A DNA stretch of 64,000 nt from Mycolicibacterium sp. (GCA_020637165.1 JACJWN010000005.1:310001-374000), one strand, 5' to 3'. Positions 48,933 through 59,214 are shown, numbered from the stretch's first letter. Notes: generated by a model not told the origin, from the letters alone. Numbers and translations: made by a program.

Positions 48933-50399
48933 ATGTCATTGGGGGAGGGTCAGGACTTCGCTGGCTACACGATCGTGCGCCGGCTGGGGTCTGGGGGTAT
49001 GGGCGAGGTCTACCTCGCGCAGCACCCGCGGCTGCCCAAGCATGTGGCGCTGAAACTCCTGAATCCGGCCCTGTCGGCGGAGCCGAACTTCCGCGAACGT
49101 TTCCTGCGCGAGGCCGACCTGTCGGCGAAGCTGTGGCATCCCAACATCGTCGGTGTTCATGACCGTGGCGAGTTCGACGGCAGGCTCTGGATCGCCATGG
49201 ACTTCGTCGACGGCGAGGACGCCGCCGCACTGTTAGCCCGCAAGTATCCGGCGGGCATGCCCGTGGACCTGGTGGTCTCCATCGTCACCGCCGTGGCCTC
49301 GGCGCTGGACTATCTGCACAAACAGGGTCTGCTTCACCGGGACGTCAAGCCCGCCAACATCATGTTGACCGACGTCGACGACCCGGCAGAGCGGCGGATT
49401 TTATTGACCGACTTCGGTATTGCCCGTGGCGGTGATGAGGTCAGCGGCCTCACCCAGACGAACATGACCGTGGGAACGGTCGCCTACAGCGCACCGGAGC
49501 AACTCAAAGGTGAGGACATTGACGGGCGCGCTGATCTGTACTCGCTGGCCGCGACGGCCTACCAGCTGCTTACGGGCAGCCCGCTGTTCCCTCGCAGCAG
49601 CCCGGCTGCTGTGATCGACGCCCATCTCAGCGCCGCACCCCCGTCACTCGGCGGCGCCCGGCCCGAGCTCGCCTCGCTGGACCCGGTGCTGGGCTTGGGC
49701 TTGGCCAAAAATCCCGGGGATCGTTTCCAGCGATGTGGCGACTTTGCGGAGGCTCTCGCCGAACAAGCAACCAATGCCGACCCCGGCGAACCGTTCGACG
49801 AGACCGTGTTCGGCCCGGTGCCGCCGCCCGGACCGCAGCCGCCCCATGCGGTGGAACGGCCACAAGCGGATAGGAGACGACCGATCATCCTGGCGGGCGC
49901 GGCAATTGGACTTGGGTTGGTGTTCCTCGGCGCAATGCTGTTCGGCTGGAAACACGGAAGCGCCCCGGTGCCCGAAACACCTGCGCCCACCGCCGCTCAG
50001 GCCACGACCTCGCCCCGGGAGACGACCCCGCCCGCCGTCACGGTCGCGCTTCCTCCCTCGACGATCACCAAGACCGTGATCCCAGTGCCTACCTTGCCCC
50101 CTGAATCGCTGACCACTCGACCACAAGTTTCAGGCGGCTCGGCGGTCATCGTCGGGACCTGCGACGAGGGCGGCTCCTGCGGCGTTCAGCAACGAGTCCT
50201 GCCCTACAACGATGCGCCGCGCATGTATCCCGAAGTGCTGCATGACGGTACGAAGGTTTCGGTGCTCTGCGGAACCATCGGTGACGCGCGGTCAAGTCAG
50301 GGTTATGGATCAAGCAGGGTGTGGTTCCGGCTGGCCAACGGCTCCTACATCAATTCGGTCTACACGAGCGCTTCGCCGGAGGGCGTACCGCAGTGCTAG
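48933..50399 (+). CDS. Transmembrane Ser/Thr protein kinase with small extracellular Cys-containing domain
   Basis: 488 residues. The kinase domain (about 8-270) has [17 protein letters not shown] (135) and DFGIARGG. A linker rich in Pro/Asp leads to one membrane helix (about 310-332; [21 protein letters not shown]) and a Pro/Thr stalk. The C-terminal extracellular domain (about 415-488; [19 protein letters not shown]...[13 protein letters not shown]) resembles a bacterial SH3 domain with a pair of Cys, often cell-wall binding. The kinase domain closely resembles those at 46685 and 57180, suggesting local duplication. It is 70 bp after the kinase-cyclophilin gene and overlaps the M14 peptidase gene. 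Confidence 0.9.
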   Translation: MSLGEGQDFAGYTIVRRLGSGGMGEVYLAQHPRLPKHVALKLLNPALSAEPNFRERFLREADLSAKLWHPNIVGVHDRGEFDGRLWIAMDFVDGEDAAALLARKYPAGMPVDLVVSIVTAVASALDYLHKQGLLHRDVKPANIMLTDVDDPAERRILLTDFGIARGGDEVSGLTQTNMTVGTVAYSAPEQLKGEDIDGRADLYSLAATAYQLLTGSPLFPRSSPAAVIDAHLSAAPPSLGGARPELASLDPVLGLGLAKNPGDRFQRCGDFAEALAEQATNADPGEPFDETVFGPVPPPGPQPPHAVERPQADRRRPIILAGAAIGLGLVFLGAMLFGWKHGSAPVPETPAPTAAQATTSPRETTPPAVTVALPPSTITKTVIPVPTLPPESLTTRPQVSGGSAVIVGTCDEGGSCGVQQRVLPYNDAPRMYPEVLHDGTKVSVLCGTIGDARSSQGYGSSRVWFRLANGSYINSVYTSASPEGVPQC

Positions 50400-51178
50400 T
50401 CAGCCGGTCACTCGGCGGACTGCTCGCAGTGCTGATCGTCGTCGCGGGCTGCAGCCGTGAAGCGCCAACGGTGCCAGCGCCCGTGGTCTCCCAGGCCAAG
50501 CCCGCAGCGGGGACCGCTTCGACATCAGCGGCGCCGTCGTGGCAGGTGATCGCCACCTCGGTGCAGGGGCGTCCGTTGCGAACTCTGACTGTCGGGCAGG
50601 GGCCGCGCAAGGTGTTGTTCATCGGCGGTATTCACGGCGACGAGGCTGAAGGGGCCTACTCGACCTCCCAACTGCCCGCTGCCTTCGCCGACGCAGGCCT
50701 GGCCGACGCCGTTACCTTGACCGTCCTGGAGGACGCCAACCCCGACGGTCGCGCGGCCGTGCGGCGTGAGAACGCCAATGGGGTGGACATCAATCGGAAC
50801 TTTCCGGCGAAGAACTTTGACGGCGCGGGTCCAGCAGGCGGCGGTGAGCCGCTCAGCCAGCCCGAATCGCGTGCCGTGGTCGATGCGATTGATGGCACGT
50901 CTCCCGATCTGGTCATCGTCCTGCACTCCTGGGAAGGCCGCGAATTCATCAACTTCGACGGGCCCGCCCGCCCGATCGCGGAGCGGTTCTCCGCGTCCAG
51001 CGGATTGCCGGTCACCGCCTCGGACGAGTTCGCCCCCACTCCCGGTTCTTTGGGTTCCTATATCGGGCGTGACCGCGGAATCCCCTTGCTGACAGTCGAA
51101 CTGCGTAAGGGTTCCGACCCGCAGGCCGACTGGAAACGGATTCGCGGCGCCTTACTGGAAGCGATCCGCGGTCAATGA
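50393..51178 (+). CDS. M14-family zinc carboxypeptidase lipoprotein (MpaA-like)
   Basis: 261 residues from a GTG at 50393 that overlaps the kinase stop. The lipoprotein signal [11 protein letters not shown] gives a lipidated Cys near residue 18. Zinc ligands are His/Glu in [10 protein letters not shown] and His in VLHSWEG. Substrate-binding [12 protein letters not shown] and a late Glu in LTVELRKG complete the M14 set. The short, single-domain form resembles gamma-D-glutamyl-diaminopimelate peptidases acting on peptidoglycan peptides. Overlap with the kinase gene suggests a joint envelope role. Confidence 0.85.
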   Translation: MLVSRSLGGLLAVLIVVAGCSREAPTVPAPVVSQAKPAAGTASTSAAPSWQVIATSVQGRPLRTLTVGQGPRKVLFIGGIHGDEAEGAYSTSQLPAAFADAGLADAVTLTVLEDANPDGRAAVRRENANGVDINRNFPAKNFDGAGPAGGGEPLSQPESRAVVDAIDGTSPDLVIVLHSWEGREFINFDGPARPIAERFSASSGLPVTASDEFAPTPGSLGSYIGRDRGIPLLTVELRKGSDPQADWKRIRGALLEAIRGQ

Positions 51179-51182
51179 CGGC

Positions 51183-51788
51183 TCAGCGCGGCCGATCGAC
51201 GGCGTAGGTGCCGGCGTCGTCCTGGAATACCACCGCGACCTGACGGGGCGTCCCGTCGACCACCGCGTTGCAGGAGAAGGTCGCACCTCTGCGCACCGCC
51301 GGATTTTTACCGTCGTTGCACACGACCCCGCTCACCGACTGTGCGCCGTAGCCGTCCACGGGATCCATCAGCACCTGCTCGACCCCGCGCTGGGCGCCGC
51401 TGACATCGAGCACCGTCGAATCCGAGCTTTGTAGCCGCGACAGCACGACGCCGAGCACCACCGCTTCGACGGCGATCACCGCAATACCGGCCCTGATCAG
51501 GAGTTTGCGTCGCGAGCGTGGTTTCGGTTGCTTGGTTGCCGAATCCAGGGTTCGCGGCGGGGCCGGCGGCTGCGGGCGCCGCGGCGGCGGCGGAGCGACG
51601 GGGCGTTCTCGGGGAGGTTGGGCCGGCCCGGGTGGTCGCGGCGCAGGGTGAGGTCGAGCCGGAGGAGGAGGCAGCGGTGGGACCTGCCGGTTGACGTTCT
51701 GCCACCACGGAGTCTCCGGTCTGTGGGCCGGGCGGGGCTGCGGGGTGCGGATCTCCCGGGTCTTGTCCGGATCTGGGCGCTGGTTCAT
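51183..51788 (-). CDS. Pro-rich membrane-anchored protein with extracellular DUF4333 domain
   Basis: 201 residues. A cytoplasmic N-terminus made largely of Pro and Arg (about 1-85) precedes one membrane helix (about 95-115; AGIAVIAVEAVVLGVVL). A small exported domain follows with two cysteines (VSGVVCNDGKNPAVRRGATFSCNAVV), matching actinobacterial DUF4333. Its ATG overlaps the stop of the metallopeptidase gene (ATGA). The Pro-rich tail could be a kinase substrate region; this is inference. Confidence 0.78.
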   Translation of the reverse strand: MNQRPDPDKTREIRTPQPRPAHRPETPWWQNVNRQVPPLPPPPARPHPAPRPPGPAQPPRERPVAPPPPRRPQPPAPPRTLDSATKQPKPRSRRKLLIRAGIAVIAVEAVVLGVVLSRLQSSDSTVLDVSGAQRGVEQVLMDPVDGYGAQSVSGVVCNDGKNPAVRRGATFSCNAVVDGTPRQVAVVFQDDAGTYAVDRPR

Positions 51789-53242
51789 TGGTCCGGGAAA
51801 CGTTCGTAGCAGCGCTCGAGGTCACCGGCGAGGCCTGAACGGAAGGCCAGGATGCGGGTGAAGCCGGAGGGCACCGTCATAGCGTTGACGTCACTGGCAA
51901 CGATCCCATTGGTCAGCAGGCCCGATACCGCCTCATCGAGGTCTCCGGCGCTGAGCACCAATTGGTTGTTGGATGCGGAGGGGTCGGCCATCCGGCTCTG
52001 GGCGACTCCGGTGAGGCAGGCGGTTCGCATCGCCGCGGTCTCGCCTTCTATCTGTGCCCCCTGTTGCTGTTGCAGGGCAAGCACATAGCGCGATGTCACC
52101 ACCGAGATGGCGGAGTTGTCTCCCTGCAGTAGCACGCGTTGGCTTTCGTCGGCGGGTGTCCCGATCTGAGCGAGAGCCCCCACGTCGACGCCGATGGTGT
52201 TGGTTTCGGGGCAGTACGCCGCCGGCCCGGTAGCGCACGACGGTCCGAATTCGATTGTGGGCGGGTTGGCGGGTGTGAAGATCTGGTTGAGCACATCGAC
52301 AGTCGACGACAGCATCTGCGGGGTGATCCCCATATCGCTACTCGGGCTGGAGGGATCGAACAGAGAGGCCGGGATGCCGCCACGTCGCTGACGGATGTCG
52401 GCCATGTCGATGCCCGCGCAACTTGCCGGGCCGATGTCAAACCCCTGCTGAAAGGCGCCCACCCGATCCAGGGCGGTTCCGTGGGAGGCTTCGATCTCCA
52501 AGAACGGGATGCTGATCGACGGCGGCCGGTCGCGGATGGCGATCGCTCCGGCCAACACTTTGTCGAGGGCCTCGGTGGTGTTGATGGTGAACCGTGGCGA
52601 GTCTCCCTCAGCGACCCAACGCAGGTATGCCCCGGAGAAGCAGTCGGCCTGCTGTTCACTGACCAGTGTGGGGGTGTTGCGATCGACCAGTCCCGCTTTG
52701 TGCTGGAGTGCGTGTCCGTATTCGTGTGCCAGCAGGCCGTTGACAGACAATTCGCCGAAGTATTGCTGGGCGGTGGGCAGCAATCCCACGCGATCCCAGG
52801 CGATTACATCCTCGGGGACGCAGTAAGCGGCGTTGAAGGCAAATTCACTCGGCGAAGAATTGCAGACCTCCGGATAGCTGGTCTCCGGATCCATGGACAC
52901 CAGCCCGGAGACCGGCGAGAAACGTCCCGGCAGCGAACCGGTGTAGTGCTGATCCCAGTAGTCCTCAACGTCCTCAACGGCGAGCATGGCCAACTGGTCG
53001 ATGGCCCCGCCGTCGGAGTTCTCGACCCTGCTGGTCGATGGCGCTTCGCGTACCAGCGCCCCGCTCGGGCCGTCGTCGGCGGGTAGTCCCGCGACCCGGT
53101 TCGGGTCGTACCTCATCGAGACGGCCCGGCCCTGGATCACGGTCGGCTCCTCAGCGCATCCGGCCAGGGTTACCGCGCAGAGGGCCAGAGCGATCAGCGG
53201 CTGCCGGGTCGATCGGACCCCCTCCAGCGTCACCGGAAGCAT
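51785..53242 (-). CDS. Zinc metallopeptidase lipoprotein (HExxH)
   Basis: 485 residues. The signal peptide ends in lipobox VTLAGC (Cys about 29). The zinc motif HEYGH lies at about 173-177 (LLAHEYGHALQHKAG), followed by QQADCFSGAYL with the acidic third-ligand region; several cysteines suggest disulfides. It resembles 'neutral zinc metallopeptidase' lipoproteins, and in size and motif M. tuberculosis LpqM, which I cannot confirm. It overlaps the NagZ-like gene by 13 bp and the DUF4333 gene by 4 bp: a single exported-protein operon. Confidence 0.82.
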   Translation of the reverse strand: MLPVTLEGVRSTRQPLIALALCAVTLAGCAEEPTVIQGRAVSMRYDPNRVAGLPADDGPSGALVREAPSTSRVENSDGGAIDQLAMLAVEDVEDYWDQHYTGSLPGRFSPVSGLVSMDPETSYPEVCNSSPSEFAFNAAYCVPEDVIAWDRVGLLPTAQQYFGELSVNGLLAHEYGHALQHKAGLVDRNTPTLVSEQQADCFSGAYLRWVAEGDSPRFTINTTEALDKVLAGAIAIRDRPPSISIPFLEIEASHGTALDRVGAFQQGFDIGPASCAGIDMADIRQRRGGIPASLFDPSSPSSDMGITPQMLSSTVDVLNQIFTPANPPTIEFGPSCATGPAAYCPETNTIGVDVGALAQIGTPADESQRVLLQGDNSAISVVTSRYVLALQQQQGAQIEGETAAMRTACLTGVAQSRMADPSASNNQLVLSAGDLDEAVSGLLTNGIVASDVNAMTVPSGFTRILAFRSGLAGDLERCYERFPDQ

Positions 53243-54438
53243 CCCGCCAAGGGGGCTTTAGCGGCCGCCACTCGCGCAACGGAGGCATCCACGGTCGCCA
53301 CGTCAAGCTCGCCGTTGTCGACCGCCGACTCAAGCCGATCCAGGACAGCCGGGACTTCCGCGGTGGAGACCCACAGCGCGACGTCGACTCCGGCCTGCAG
53401 CGCCTTGAGAACCGCCTCGGGAACGCTGTATCGGTCAGTGATGGCCTTCATTGTCGAGAGATCGTCGGTGAAAACGGGGCCATCGAAGGGTGGGGCGTTG
53501 TAGCCCGTACCGTCGCGCAGCAGTGAAACGGCAGGTCTACTCAGACTGGCTTGATCGCTTCCGGTGAGTCCCGGAACCTGCATGTGACCCATCATCACGC
53601 CGACCGGCGCTTCTGCCACTAGGCTTCGGTAGGGCACCAGGTCAGTGGCCAGAAGTTGCCCGAGTGGCGGGGTCACCACGTCGGTCTGATGAGAGTCTCC
53701 AGAGGCGTTTCCATGGCCGGGAAAGTGCTTGAGAACCGGCAGTAGTCCGGCATCGCGGAGACCGCGGGCGTACGCACCGGCATATCGAGTGACGACGTCG
53801 GGGTTGTCCCCGAATGACCTGTCTCCGATCACCGTTTCGTCGGGGGCTGCGGTGACGTCCACGACCGGGGCGAAGTCGACATTGATGCCCAGAGAGCGCA
53901 TCTGGTTGCCGCGGCTCAGCGCGAGTTGATACACCTGCTCCGGGGATTCGGACTGGGCGAGAACCCGCGCCGAGGGCGAAGGCCCGATGAGTGCCGACAG
54001 CCGGGAGACCCGACCTCCCTCCTCGTCGACGCTGACCAGCAGCGGAAGTGGGGTGGCCGTCGTTGCCAGCTGAGTCAGCGCACCATTGGTGAGCATCGAC
54101 AGGTCAGTCCAACTCGCAATGAAGATGCCGCCGACCCGATAGTTGGCCACCACCGAGCGCGCGTCGGCTTCATCCTCGACACCGACCATAAGAAGCTGGG
54201 CCAGCTTGTCGCGCAGCGGCAGCCTGCTCAACTGGGACGGATCGGGACAACCCGGCTGAATGGGCAAGGACGACGTGGTCGGGGTGAGAGTTCTCGGTAT
54301 CTCAGCGGGAAATGAAGTTGGCTGCGAGGCGGCTGGAGCCGCACGATCGGTCCTCTTGCCCAGATATGTGCCGGCGACCACGCCCCCGGCAACAATTGCG
54401 ACCGCGAGTCCGATCCCGATTACTGTGCGACGCTTCAT
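53230..54438 (-). CDS. Exported NagZ-like glycoside hydrolase family 3 enzyme
   Basis: 402 residues. An uncleaved or cleaved N-terminal hydrophobic segment (about 5-25) and a Pro/Thr-rich linker precede a GH3 TIM barrel. The barrel has the NagZ signature KHFPGHGNASGDSH (general acid/base His-Asp dyad), VDFAPVVDV, and the nucleophile Asp in VFTDDLSTMKAI. It should remove terminal N-acetylglucosamine from muropeptides outside the membrane. No lipobox Cys is seen near the helix. It lies 2 bp after the kinase at 54441-56066, so the kinase, NagZ, peptidase and DUF4333 genes form one operon. Confidence 0.88.
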   Translation of the reverse strand: MKRRTVIGIGLAVAIVAGGVVAGTYLGKRTDRAAPAASQPTSFPAEIPRTLTPTTSSLPIQPGCPDPSQLSRLPLRDKLAQLLMVGVEDEADARSVVANYRVGGIFIASWTDLSMLTNGALTQLATTATPLPLLVSVDEEGGRVSRLSALIGPSPSARVLAQSESPEQVYQLALSRGNQMRSLGINVDFAPVVDVTAAPDETVIGDRSFGDNPDVVTRYAGAYARGLRDAGLLPVLKHFPGHGNASGDSHQTDVVTPPLGQLLATDLVPYRSLVAEAPVGVMMGHMQVPGLTGSDQASLSRPAVSLLRDGTGYNAPPFDGPVFTDDLSTMKAITDRYSVPEAVLKALQAGVDVALWVSTAEVPAVLDRLESAVDNGELDVATVDASVARVAAAKAPLAGCFR

Positions 54439-54440
54439 GT

Positions 54441-56066
54441 TTAGTTCGTTGCCGTGCTGCCGGCGATGGGGTGGGTGGTGCTGACCAACTTGGCCAGGCA
54501 GTGCCAGGAATCAAATCCCTGAGCTTTGCACCACTGAAGTGCCCCGTCCGAGGTGCTGAATGTCACGGGTACCACGGTCACCCAGAAGTTGGGGGCATTG
54601 AACGTCGACCAATCCCCGGACCACAACAGTTTCGCGTTGTATTGCTGCCGGAAGCCCAGGAATTCCTGCAGCGTGCGGGCGTTGTCCCAAACGACACCAT
54701 CATCGACGACACCGGGCCGCTTGGAACTCACCTGCGGCACCCAGACGTCGGCCAGCCGCGCCTGTACGAAAGGTCGGTCAGCATTGGCGATCTGACGTAG
54801 CTGTGCCAGTGCTGTGAGTTCGGGGTCTGCCTGGGACGGTTGGTTGGGCGCCGGCGCTGCTACTTGGGTTTTGGTCACGGTCTTGGTGGTTGGCGGCTCT
54901 GGCGGGGCGACCGTCTGATAGACGGTGGGAACCGCGACGGTCTGTGGTGGGGGAGCGGCGGCGGGCGCCGGCGCATCGTTTCCCTTCTTCGAAATCAACA
55001 GTCCGATAACCATTCCGAGAGCGCCAAGCAGCACCGCTGCGGTGATCCCGACCAACGCCATCGAGACAGAGGACGAGCGGCTACCGGTTGTGACTTCGCT
55101 GGAGATCGCGGAGTGGGTTTGCCCGGGCGGCGTGTAGACCGGATTCGGTGACCGAGGCGGTGCTGTCGGGGGCGTGTGAGGTGGAGCAGTCACCGTCGGA
55201 GCGCCCGGTGAAATACTGCCGGTGTCCGGGCCGCCCCCGGCAAGAGCACGTTGCGCGGCTCGCCCCAACGCACCCGCGCTGCCGTACCTGTCATCGGGTT
55301 CCTTGGCCATGCCCCTGGCGATCACCGCATCGAGTGCGGTCGGCACACGGGGATTCGCCGCGCTGGCCAGCGGGGGAGGCGCTGCCACGTGGGATGCGAT
55401 GAGTTGTTCCATGCTGCTGCTGGAAAATGGCGCGTCACCGGTGAGCGCCTCGTAGAGCACGCAGGCCAGCGAGTAGGTGTCGGTCGCCGCCGACGTCTGG
55501 TCGTCGTTGAATCGCTCCGGTGCCATGTAGGCCAGCGATCCGATCTTTGTCCCCGCCATGGTCAGGCGGGAATCGCCCTCGGCCTCGGCGATGCCGAAGT
55601 CGACCAGATAGGTGAAGTCCTCCAGAGTGACCATGATGTTCTGCGGCTTGACGTCCCGGTGCACCAGGCCTTCTTTGTGCGCGGCATCCAGTGCGGCGGC
55701 GACCTGCTGGATGATCGCTACAGCCCGCGCCGGTTCCAGTGGCTTCTGCCGAGCCAACTCGTGCAGTGTCTTGCCCTGCACGAGTCGCATGTCGATGTAG
55801 AGCTTCCCGTCGATTTCGCCCCAGTCGTGTATGGGGACGATGTGCGGCTCCTGCAGGACAGCGGCGGCGTGTGACTCCCTGAGGAAGCGGGCACGGAAGC
55901 GCTCGTCCTTGGCGTGGTCCTCGGCCAGAACCTTCAGGGCGACAGTCCGGCCCTTCTCGGTGTCGTAGGCCTCGTAGACCTCGCCCATGCCGCCCTTGCC
56001 CAGCAAAGTGATCAGCCGGTACTTCCCGAAATTCGTCCCTACCCGCGTACCCGCCACTGCTGACAC
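54441..56066 (-). CDS. Transmembrane Ser/Thr protein kinase
   Basis: 541 residues. The kinase domain (15-275) has GKGGMGEVYEAY, Lys in VALKVL (45), HRDVKPQN (136-143) and DFGIAEAEGDSR. A Pro/Thr-rich juxtamembrane segment leads to one membrane helix (about 338-361; MALVGITAAVLLGALGMVIGLLI) and a Val/Pro/Thr stalk. The extracellular domain (about 420-530) has two Cys and is without a family I can name (WSTFNAPNFWVTVVPV...WCKAQGFDSWHC). The kinase belongs to a different subgroup from the three other kinases here. It is first gene of the operon running down to 51183. Confidence 0.9.
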   Translation of the reverse strand: MSAVAGTRVGTNFGKYRLITLLGKGGMGEVYEAYDTEKGRTVALKVLAEDHAKDERFRARFLRESHAAAVLQEPHIVPIHDWGEIDGKLYIDMRLVQGKTLHELARQKPLEPARAVAIIQQVAAALDAAHKEGLVHRDVKPQNIMVTLEDFTYLVDFGIAEAEGDSRLTMAGTKIGSLAYMAPERFNDDQTSAATDTYSLACVLYEALTGDAPFSSSSMEQLIASHVAAPPPLASAANPRVPTALDAVIARGMAKEPDDRYGSAGALGRAAQRALAGGGPDTGSISPGAPTVTAPPHTPPTAPPRSPNPVYTPPGQTHSAISSEVTTGSRSSSVSMALVGITAAVLLGALGMVIGLLISKKGNDAPAPAAAPPPQTVAVPTVYQTVAPPEPPTTKTVTKTQVAAPAPNQPSQADPELTALAQLRQIANADRPFVQARLADVWVPQVSSKRPGVVDDGVVWDNARTLQEFLGFRQQYNAKLLWSGDWSTFNAPNFWVTVVPVTFSTSDGALQWCKAQGFDSWHCLAKLVSTTHPIAGSTATN

Positions 56067-56243
56067 CCCCTCGACTGTTCCGTAAGAGTAATTGCGGACT
56101 CCGACGATCGGACGGGATCACGCTGAGCTTCTCGCCTCGCACCCCATGGAACTGGTCCCCGCCTGCGGCGGGCAAATCTCGGGCTTAGACAGCGGGCCAG
56201 CCCTTTTGCCATAATCAGTGCTTCACAGCGAGGGGCCGGTTTC

Positions 56244-57068
56244 ATGACGACAAACGCGGGGACGAATCCACCGGATAGCGGTTCGTCTCTCAGTCGCAGG
56301 CGGCTTCTGCAATGGACGGGCGTGGCGGGCGCGGCGGCCGTGGTCAGCGCCTGCTCGAACTCGGCCACCCCGCGGTTGCAAGCCGCTCCGACACCGACGG
56401 TGGTGCCCGCGGTCCCGTCGTCTCAACCATTGACAGCGGCGGTGCCGGTGCCCGCTCCGAGCCCGGCTCCGGCAGCGATGGCAAAGGAATATCTGTGCCG
56501 TGATTCCTGGGGTGCCCTCGCTCCGCTGGGCCCCGGCCGGAAACACACCATCAGCCAAATGACGATCCATCACACCGCGGTGGTCCTGGGCGACAACAGC
56601 AACATGATTGCCCGTCTTCAGCAGCACCAGCGCTACCACCAGAACGAGAAGGGCTGGATCGACATCGCCTACCACATGGCGGTGGACCGGCACGGAAACA
56701 TTTTCGAGCTGCGCGACTGGAACCTAGCCGGTGACACCGCCACCAATTACGAAACCGCTGGCCACTTCCTGGTGGTCTGTGAGGGGAATTTCGACGAAGA
56801 ACCGATCTCCGAGCGGCAGTTAGACAGCGCGGCCCTCGCGTTCGCCTGGGCCACCCAGCAGTTCCCCGCCATCACCGGCTCGGTGAAGGGCCACCAGCAG
56901 GTCGCACCGGGGACTTCCTGCCCCGGCGCCGACCTCCAGGCCCGCGTTACCAACGGGGAATTGCAACGCCGCATTGACTTCTTCCGGAATGCCGGCCCGG
57001 TGGATCTTCAAAGGATCTGTGGACCGCAGGCCCTCGCGACGGTCGCGGCCATCCAGGGCGGCGCGTAA
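56244..57068 (+). CDS. Exported N-acetylmuramoyl-L-alanine amidase (amidase_2/PGRP fold)
   Basis: 274 residues. The N-terminus combines a twin-arginine motif (SRRRLLQW) with a lipobox (VVSAC), so it is probably a Tat-exported lipoprotein. After a Pro/Ala linker, the amidase domain (about 85-235) has zinc ligand His in MTIHHTAVV, DIAYHMAVDRHGNIFELR, and His/Cys in KGHQQVAPGTSCPG. It cuts the bond between muramic acid and the stem peptide. It is divergent from the kinase gene at 56066 (about 180 bp between starts). Confidence 0.88.
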   Translation: MTTNAGTNPPDSGSSLSRRRLLQWTGVAGAAAVVSACSNSATPRLQAAPTPTVVPAVPSSQPLTAAVPVPAPSPAPAAMAKEYLCRDSWGALAPLGPGRKHTISQMTIHHTAVVLGDNSNMIARLQQHQRYHQNEKGWIDIAYHMAVDRHGNIFELRDWNLAGDTATNYETAGHFLVVCEGNFDEEPISERQLDSAALAFAWATQQFPAITGSVKGHQQVAPGTSCPGADLQARVTNGELQRRIDFFRNAGPVDLQRICGPQALATVAAIQGGA

Positions 57069-57179
57069 GAACCCGGCGCGTAAGAACCGCGTAAGAACGT
57101 GGTCGGGACGGGCATTCCCCCGTCCGATGTGACTGACGTCCCGTCGGCCGATCAACGAGACCGGCCCCAGAAGCGGTGG

Positions 57180-58760
57180 TCAGCAGACAATCTTGTGGGC
57201 CGGGGAGATGTCAGTGCTTAACCACCTGCCGTAGGCCCCGGGCCCAATTTGCGCCACCATGGAACACACGGACCCTTTGCTGTAGCCCGCCGGGTAGAAG
57301 ACCGCATAGATCGGGGTGCCGTCGTCGCTGGACTGCCGCAGCGATGGACACGACTTGTCCGTGCGCAGATAGGACGAGCCGGGATGGGAACTCAACGCCT
57401 GCTGGACGTCGCGCCGGTAGGTGTTCGGATTCGTCGCTGAATACAGAACTGCGATGCCCATGCCGTTGCAGGGCGGATAACTCATCGGTACCGAGAGGCC
57501 CAGGTCCCCGCCACCGCGGGAGGGTGCAGGGAGCTGAACCGGTGGTGGAGCGGGGCGGACCGTGGGCGGTGCGATCGTGACGGTTTCGGGAGGCTTGGCG
57601 ACGGTGCGGGTGGCTGTCTCGGTCACTGTGCCCGGCGCGGACTGGGTGATCGTGGCCAGGGGTGCCTGGGCGGGCGTGGTCGGCGTGGCCTGCAGAGCCG
57701 GGTCATTGCTGTCATTGCTCGACAACAAGTAGCCGATCGTCCCGGCGAGGGCGAGGGCGAGGAGCCCTATCGCGATTAGCGCAGGTTGACCTATCCCGCT
57801 CCTCCGCGCCGGGGTGGCCTCCACGGCCGTCGCGGCAGGGGCAGGCGCCGGGGTGACGGGGACTGCCGCCGCAGCGTGGGCATAAGCGGTCGGCGCGCTG
57901 GCCTCGGTTGCGCCGACGCTATCGGCCTGCCCGGCGAGGGCTCGGGCGAAATCGCTGCAGGAGGCGAAGCGCTTGTCGGGTTCCTTGCTCAGCGCAGTGG
58001 CGAAGACCGGGTCGAGGGCGGCCAGATCAGGACGCGAAGCCGAAAGCGATGGCGGGACGGCGCTGAGATGGCTGCTGATCACCACCCCGGGGTTGGTCAG
58101 GGGAAACAGCGTGGTGCCGGTGAGCAGGTGGTACGCGGTGGCGGCCAGGGCGTACTGGTCGGCGCGGCCGTCGATGCTGCCGCCCAACAACTGTTCCGGC
58201 GAGCAGTAGGCGACGGTTCCCACGGTCATGTTCGTCTGCGTCAGGCCGTTCAGATCGTTGATATCGCGGGCGATCCCGAAGTCGGTCAGCATGATTCGGC
58301 GCTCGGCCGGATCGTCGACATTGGCGAGCATGATGTTGGCCGGCTTCACGTCGCGATGCAGCAGACCCTGGCGGTGGGCGTAGTCCAGGGCAGAACCCAC
58401 GGCGGTGACGATCGCGATTGCCAGTTCTGCAGGCATGCCTGCCGGGTAGCGACGATTCAGCAGGCTCCCCGCGTCTTCACCATCGACGAAATCCATCGAA
58501 ATCCACAGCCGCCCGTCGTACTCGCCACGGTCGTGAACCCCGACGATGTGGGGATGCCACAACTTCGCGGCTGCATCGGCCTCGCGAAGGAAGCGCTCCC
58601 GGTAGCTGGGGTCAGCGGGCAACTCGGCGCTGAGCACCTTCAGCGCGTCGCGTCGGGGAAGGCGGGGATGCTGGGCGAGATAGACCTCGCCCATGCCGCC
58701 AGCCCCAAGCCGGCCGACGATCGTGAAGCCGGCAAACTCCTCGCCCAACCCTAATGACAC
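57180..58760 (-). CDS. Transmembrane Ser/Thr protein kinase (paralogue of 48933 kinase)
   Basis: 526 residues. The N-terminus ([21 protein letters not shown]) is nearly the same as that of the kinase at 48933. HRDVKPAN (about 138) and DFGIARD are intact. A membrane helix lies at about 327-347 ([21 protein letters not shown]), then a Pro/Thr/Val stalk. The extracellular domain (about 430-526) contains four cysteines ([24 protein letters not shown]; terminal VC), probably disulfide-linked. It resembles the sensor tails of mycobacterial Pkn proteins. It is convergent with the amidase gene (about 110 bp apart). Confidence 0.9.
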   Translation of the reverse strand: MSLGLGEEFAGFTIVGRLGAGGMGEVYLAQHPRLPRRDALKVLSAELPADPSYRERFLREADAAAKLWHPHIVGVHDRGEYDGRLWISMDFVDGEDAGSLLNRRYPAGMPAELAIAIVTAVGSALDYAHRQGLLHRDVKPANIMLANVDDPAERRIMLTDFGIARDINDLNGLTQTNMTVGTVAYCSPEQLLGGSIDGRADQYALAATAYHLLTGTTLFPLTNPGVVISSHLSAVPPSLSASRPDLAALDPVFATALSKEPDKRFASCSDFARALAGQADSVGATEASAPTAYAHAAAAVPVTPAPAPAATAVEATPARRSGIGQPALIAIGLLALALAGTIGYLLSSNDSNDPALQATPTTPAQAPLATITQSAPGTVTETATRTVAKPPETVTIAPPTVRPAPPPVQLPAPSRGGGDLGLSVPMSYPPCNGMGIAVLYSATNPNTYRRDVQQALSSHPGSSYLRTDKSCPSLRQSSDDGTPIYAVFYPAGYSKGSVCSMVAQIGPGAYGRWLSTDISPAHKIVC

Positions 58761-58983
58761 GTGCGGATCGTATCGAAATTAGCCGTCACTGGACCGGTCA
58801 ACCTTGAATCAGTCCCAATGCCGCTGGCCCTCTCAGCAACTCCTCATCACGTTCCGTCTTCGCAGCCACCCCTGCGCGTTGGATCCGCGCGGGGCGGCCG
58901 CCGCAACCCAAAAGGATTCAGACGACCTCCAGGGAACACTGCCTTCCCAACCTGCTCGGCGCTCCGCTCGGTGGTGACGAATC
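58761..58983. other. Upstream region of the kinase gene, no gene seen
   Basis: About 220 bp between the kinase start and a small gene fragment. No ORF with coding bias, no tRNA and no long repeat recognised. Confidence 0.4.
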
Positions 58984-59214
58984 CGATTCTTTGAGCGCTT
59001 CGGCAAGGACGCGCACGGGATGGTCCTGGAGGTCTATCCCGACGCCGTCTCGGCAGGTGCAGCCGTCTTCGACCGGTATGACAAGGTTGCTGATCCCGCG
59101 ACTGGCAAGAAGCTCAGCAGAACCGGGTGGCTGGCCCTCTGCATGCGTGCCGTTGCCGACGCCGCTGTTGGGGAGCTTGTTCGGGCGGTGTTCTCCTACC
59201 ATCACAGCGTGTAG
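58984..59214 (+). pseudogene. Short gene fragment, unrecognised
   Basis: After an in-frame stop, the frame reads RFFERFGKDAHGMVLEVYPD and continues for about 75 codons to a stop at 59214 (first usable ATG at 59020, 64 residues). Composition is protein-like (DRYDKVADPATGKKLSRTGW), but there is no clear start or ribosome-binding site. It may be the 3' end of a lost gene. Family not recognised. Confidence 0.35.

Noticed and set aside
50960-50980. Partial match (GCCCGCCCG) to the tRNA 3' end as the right attachment site
   Set aside because: Only about nine bases agree, and it lies inside the M14 peptidase gene in coding frame.
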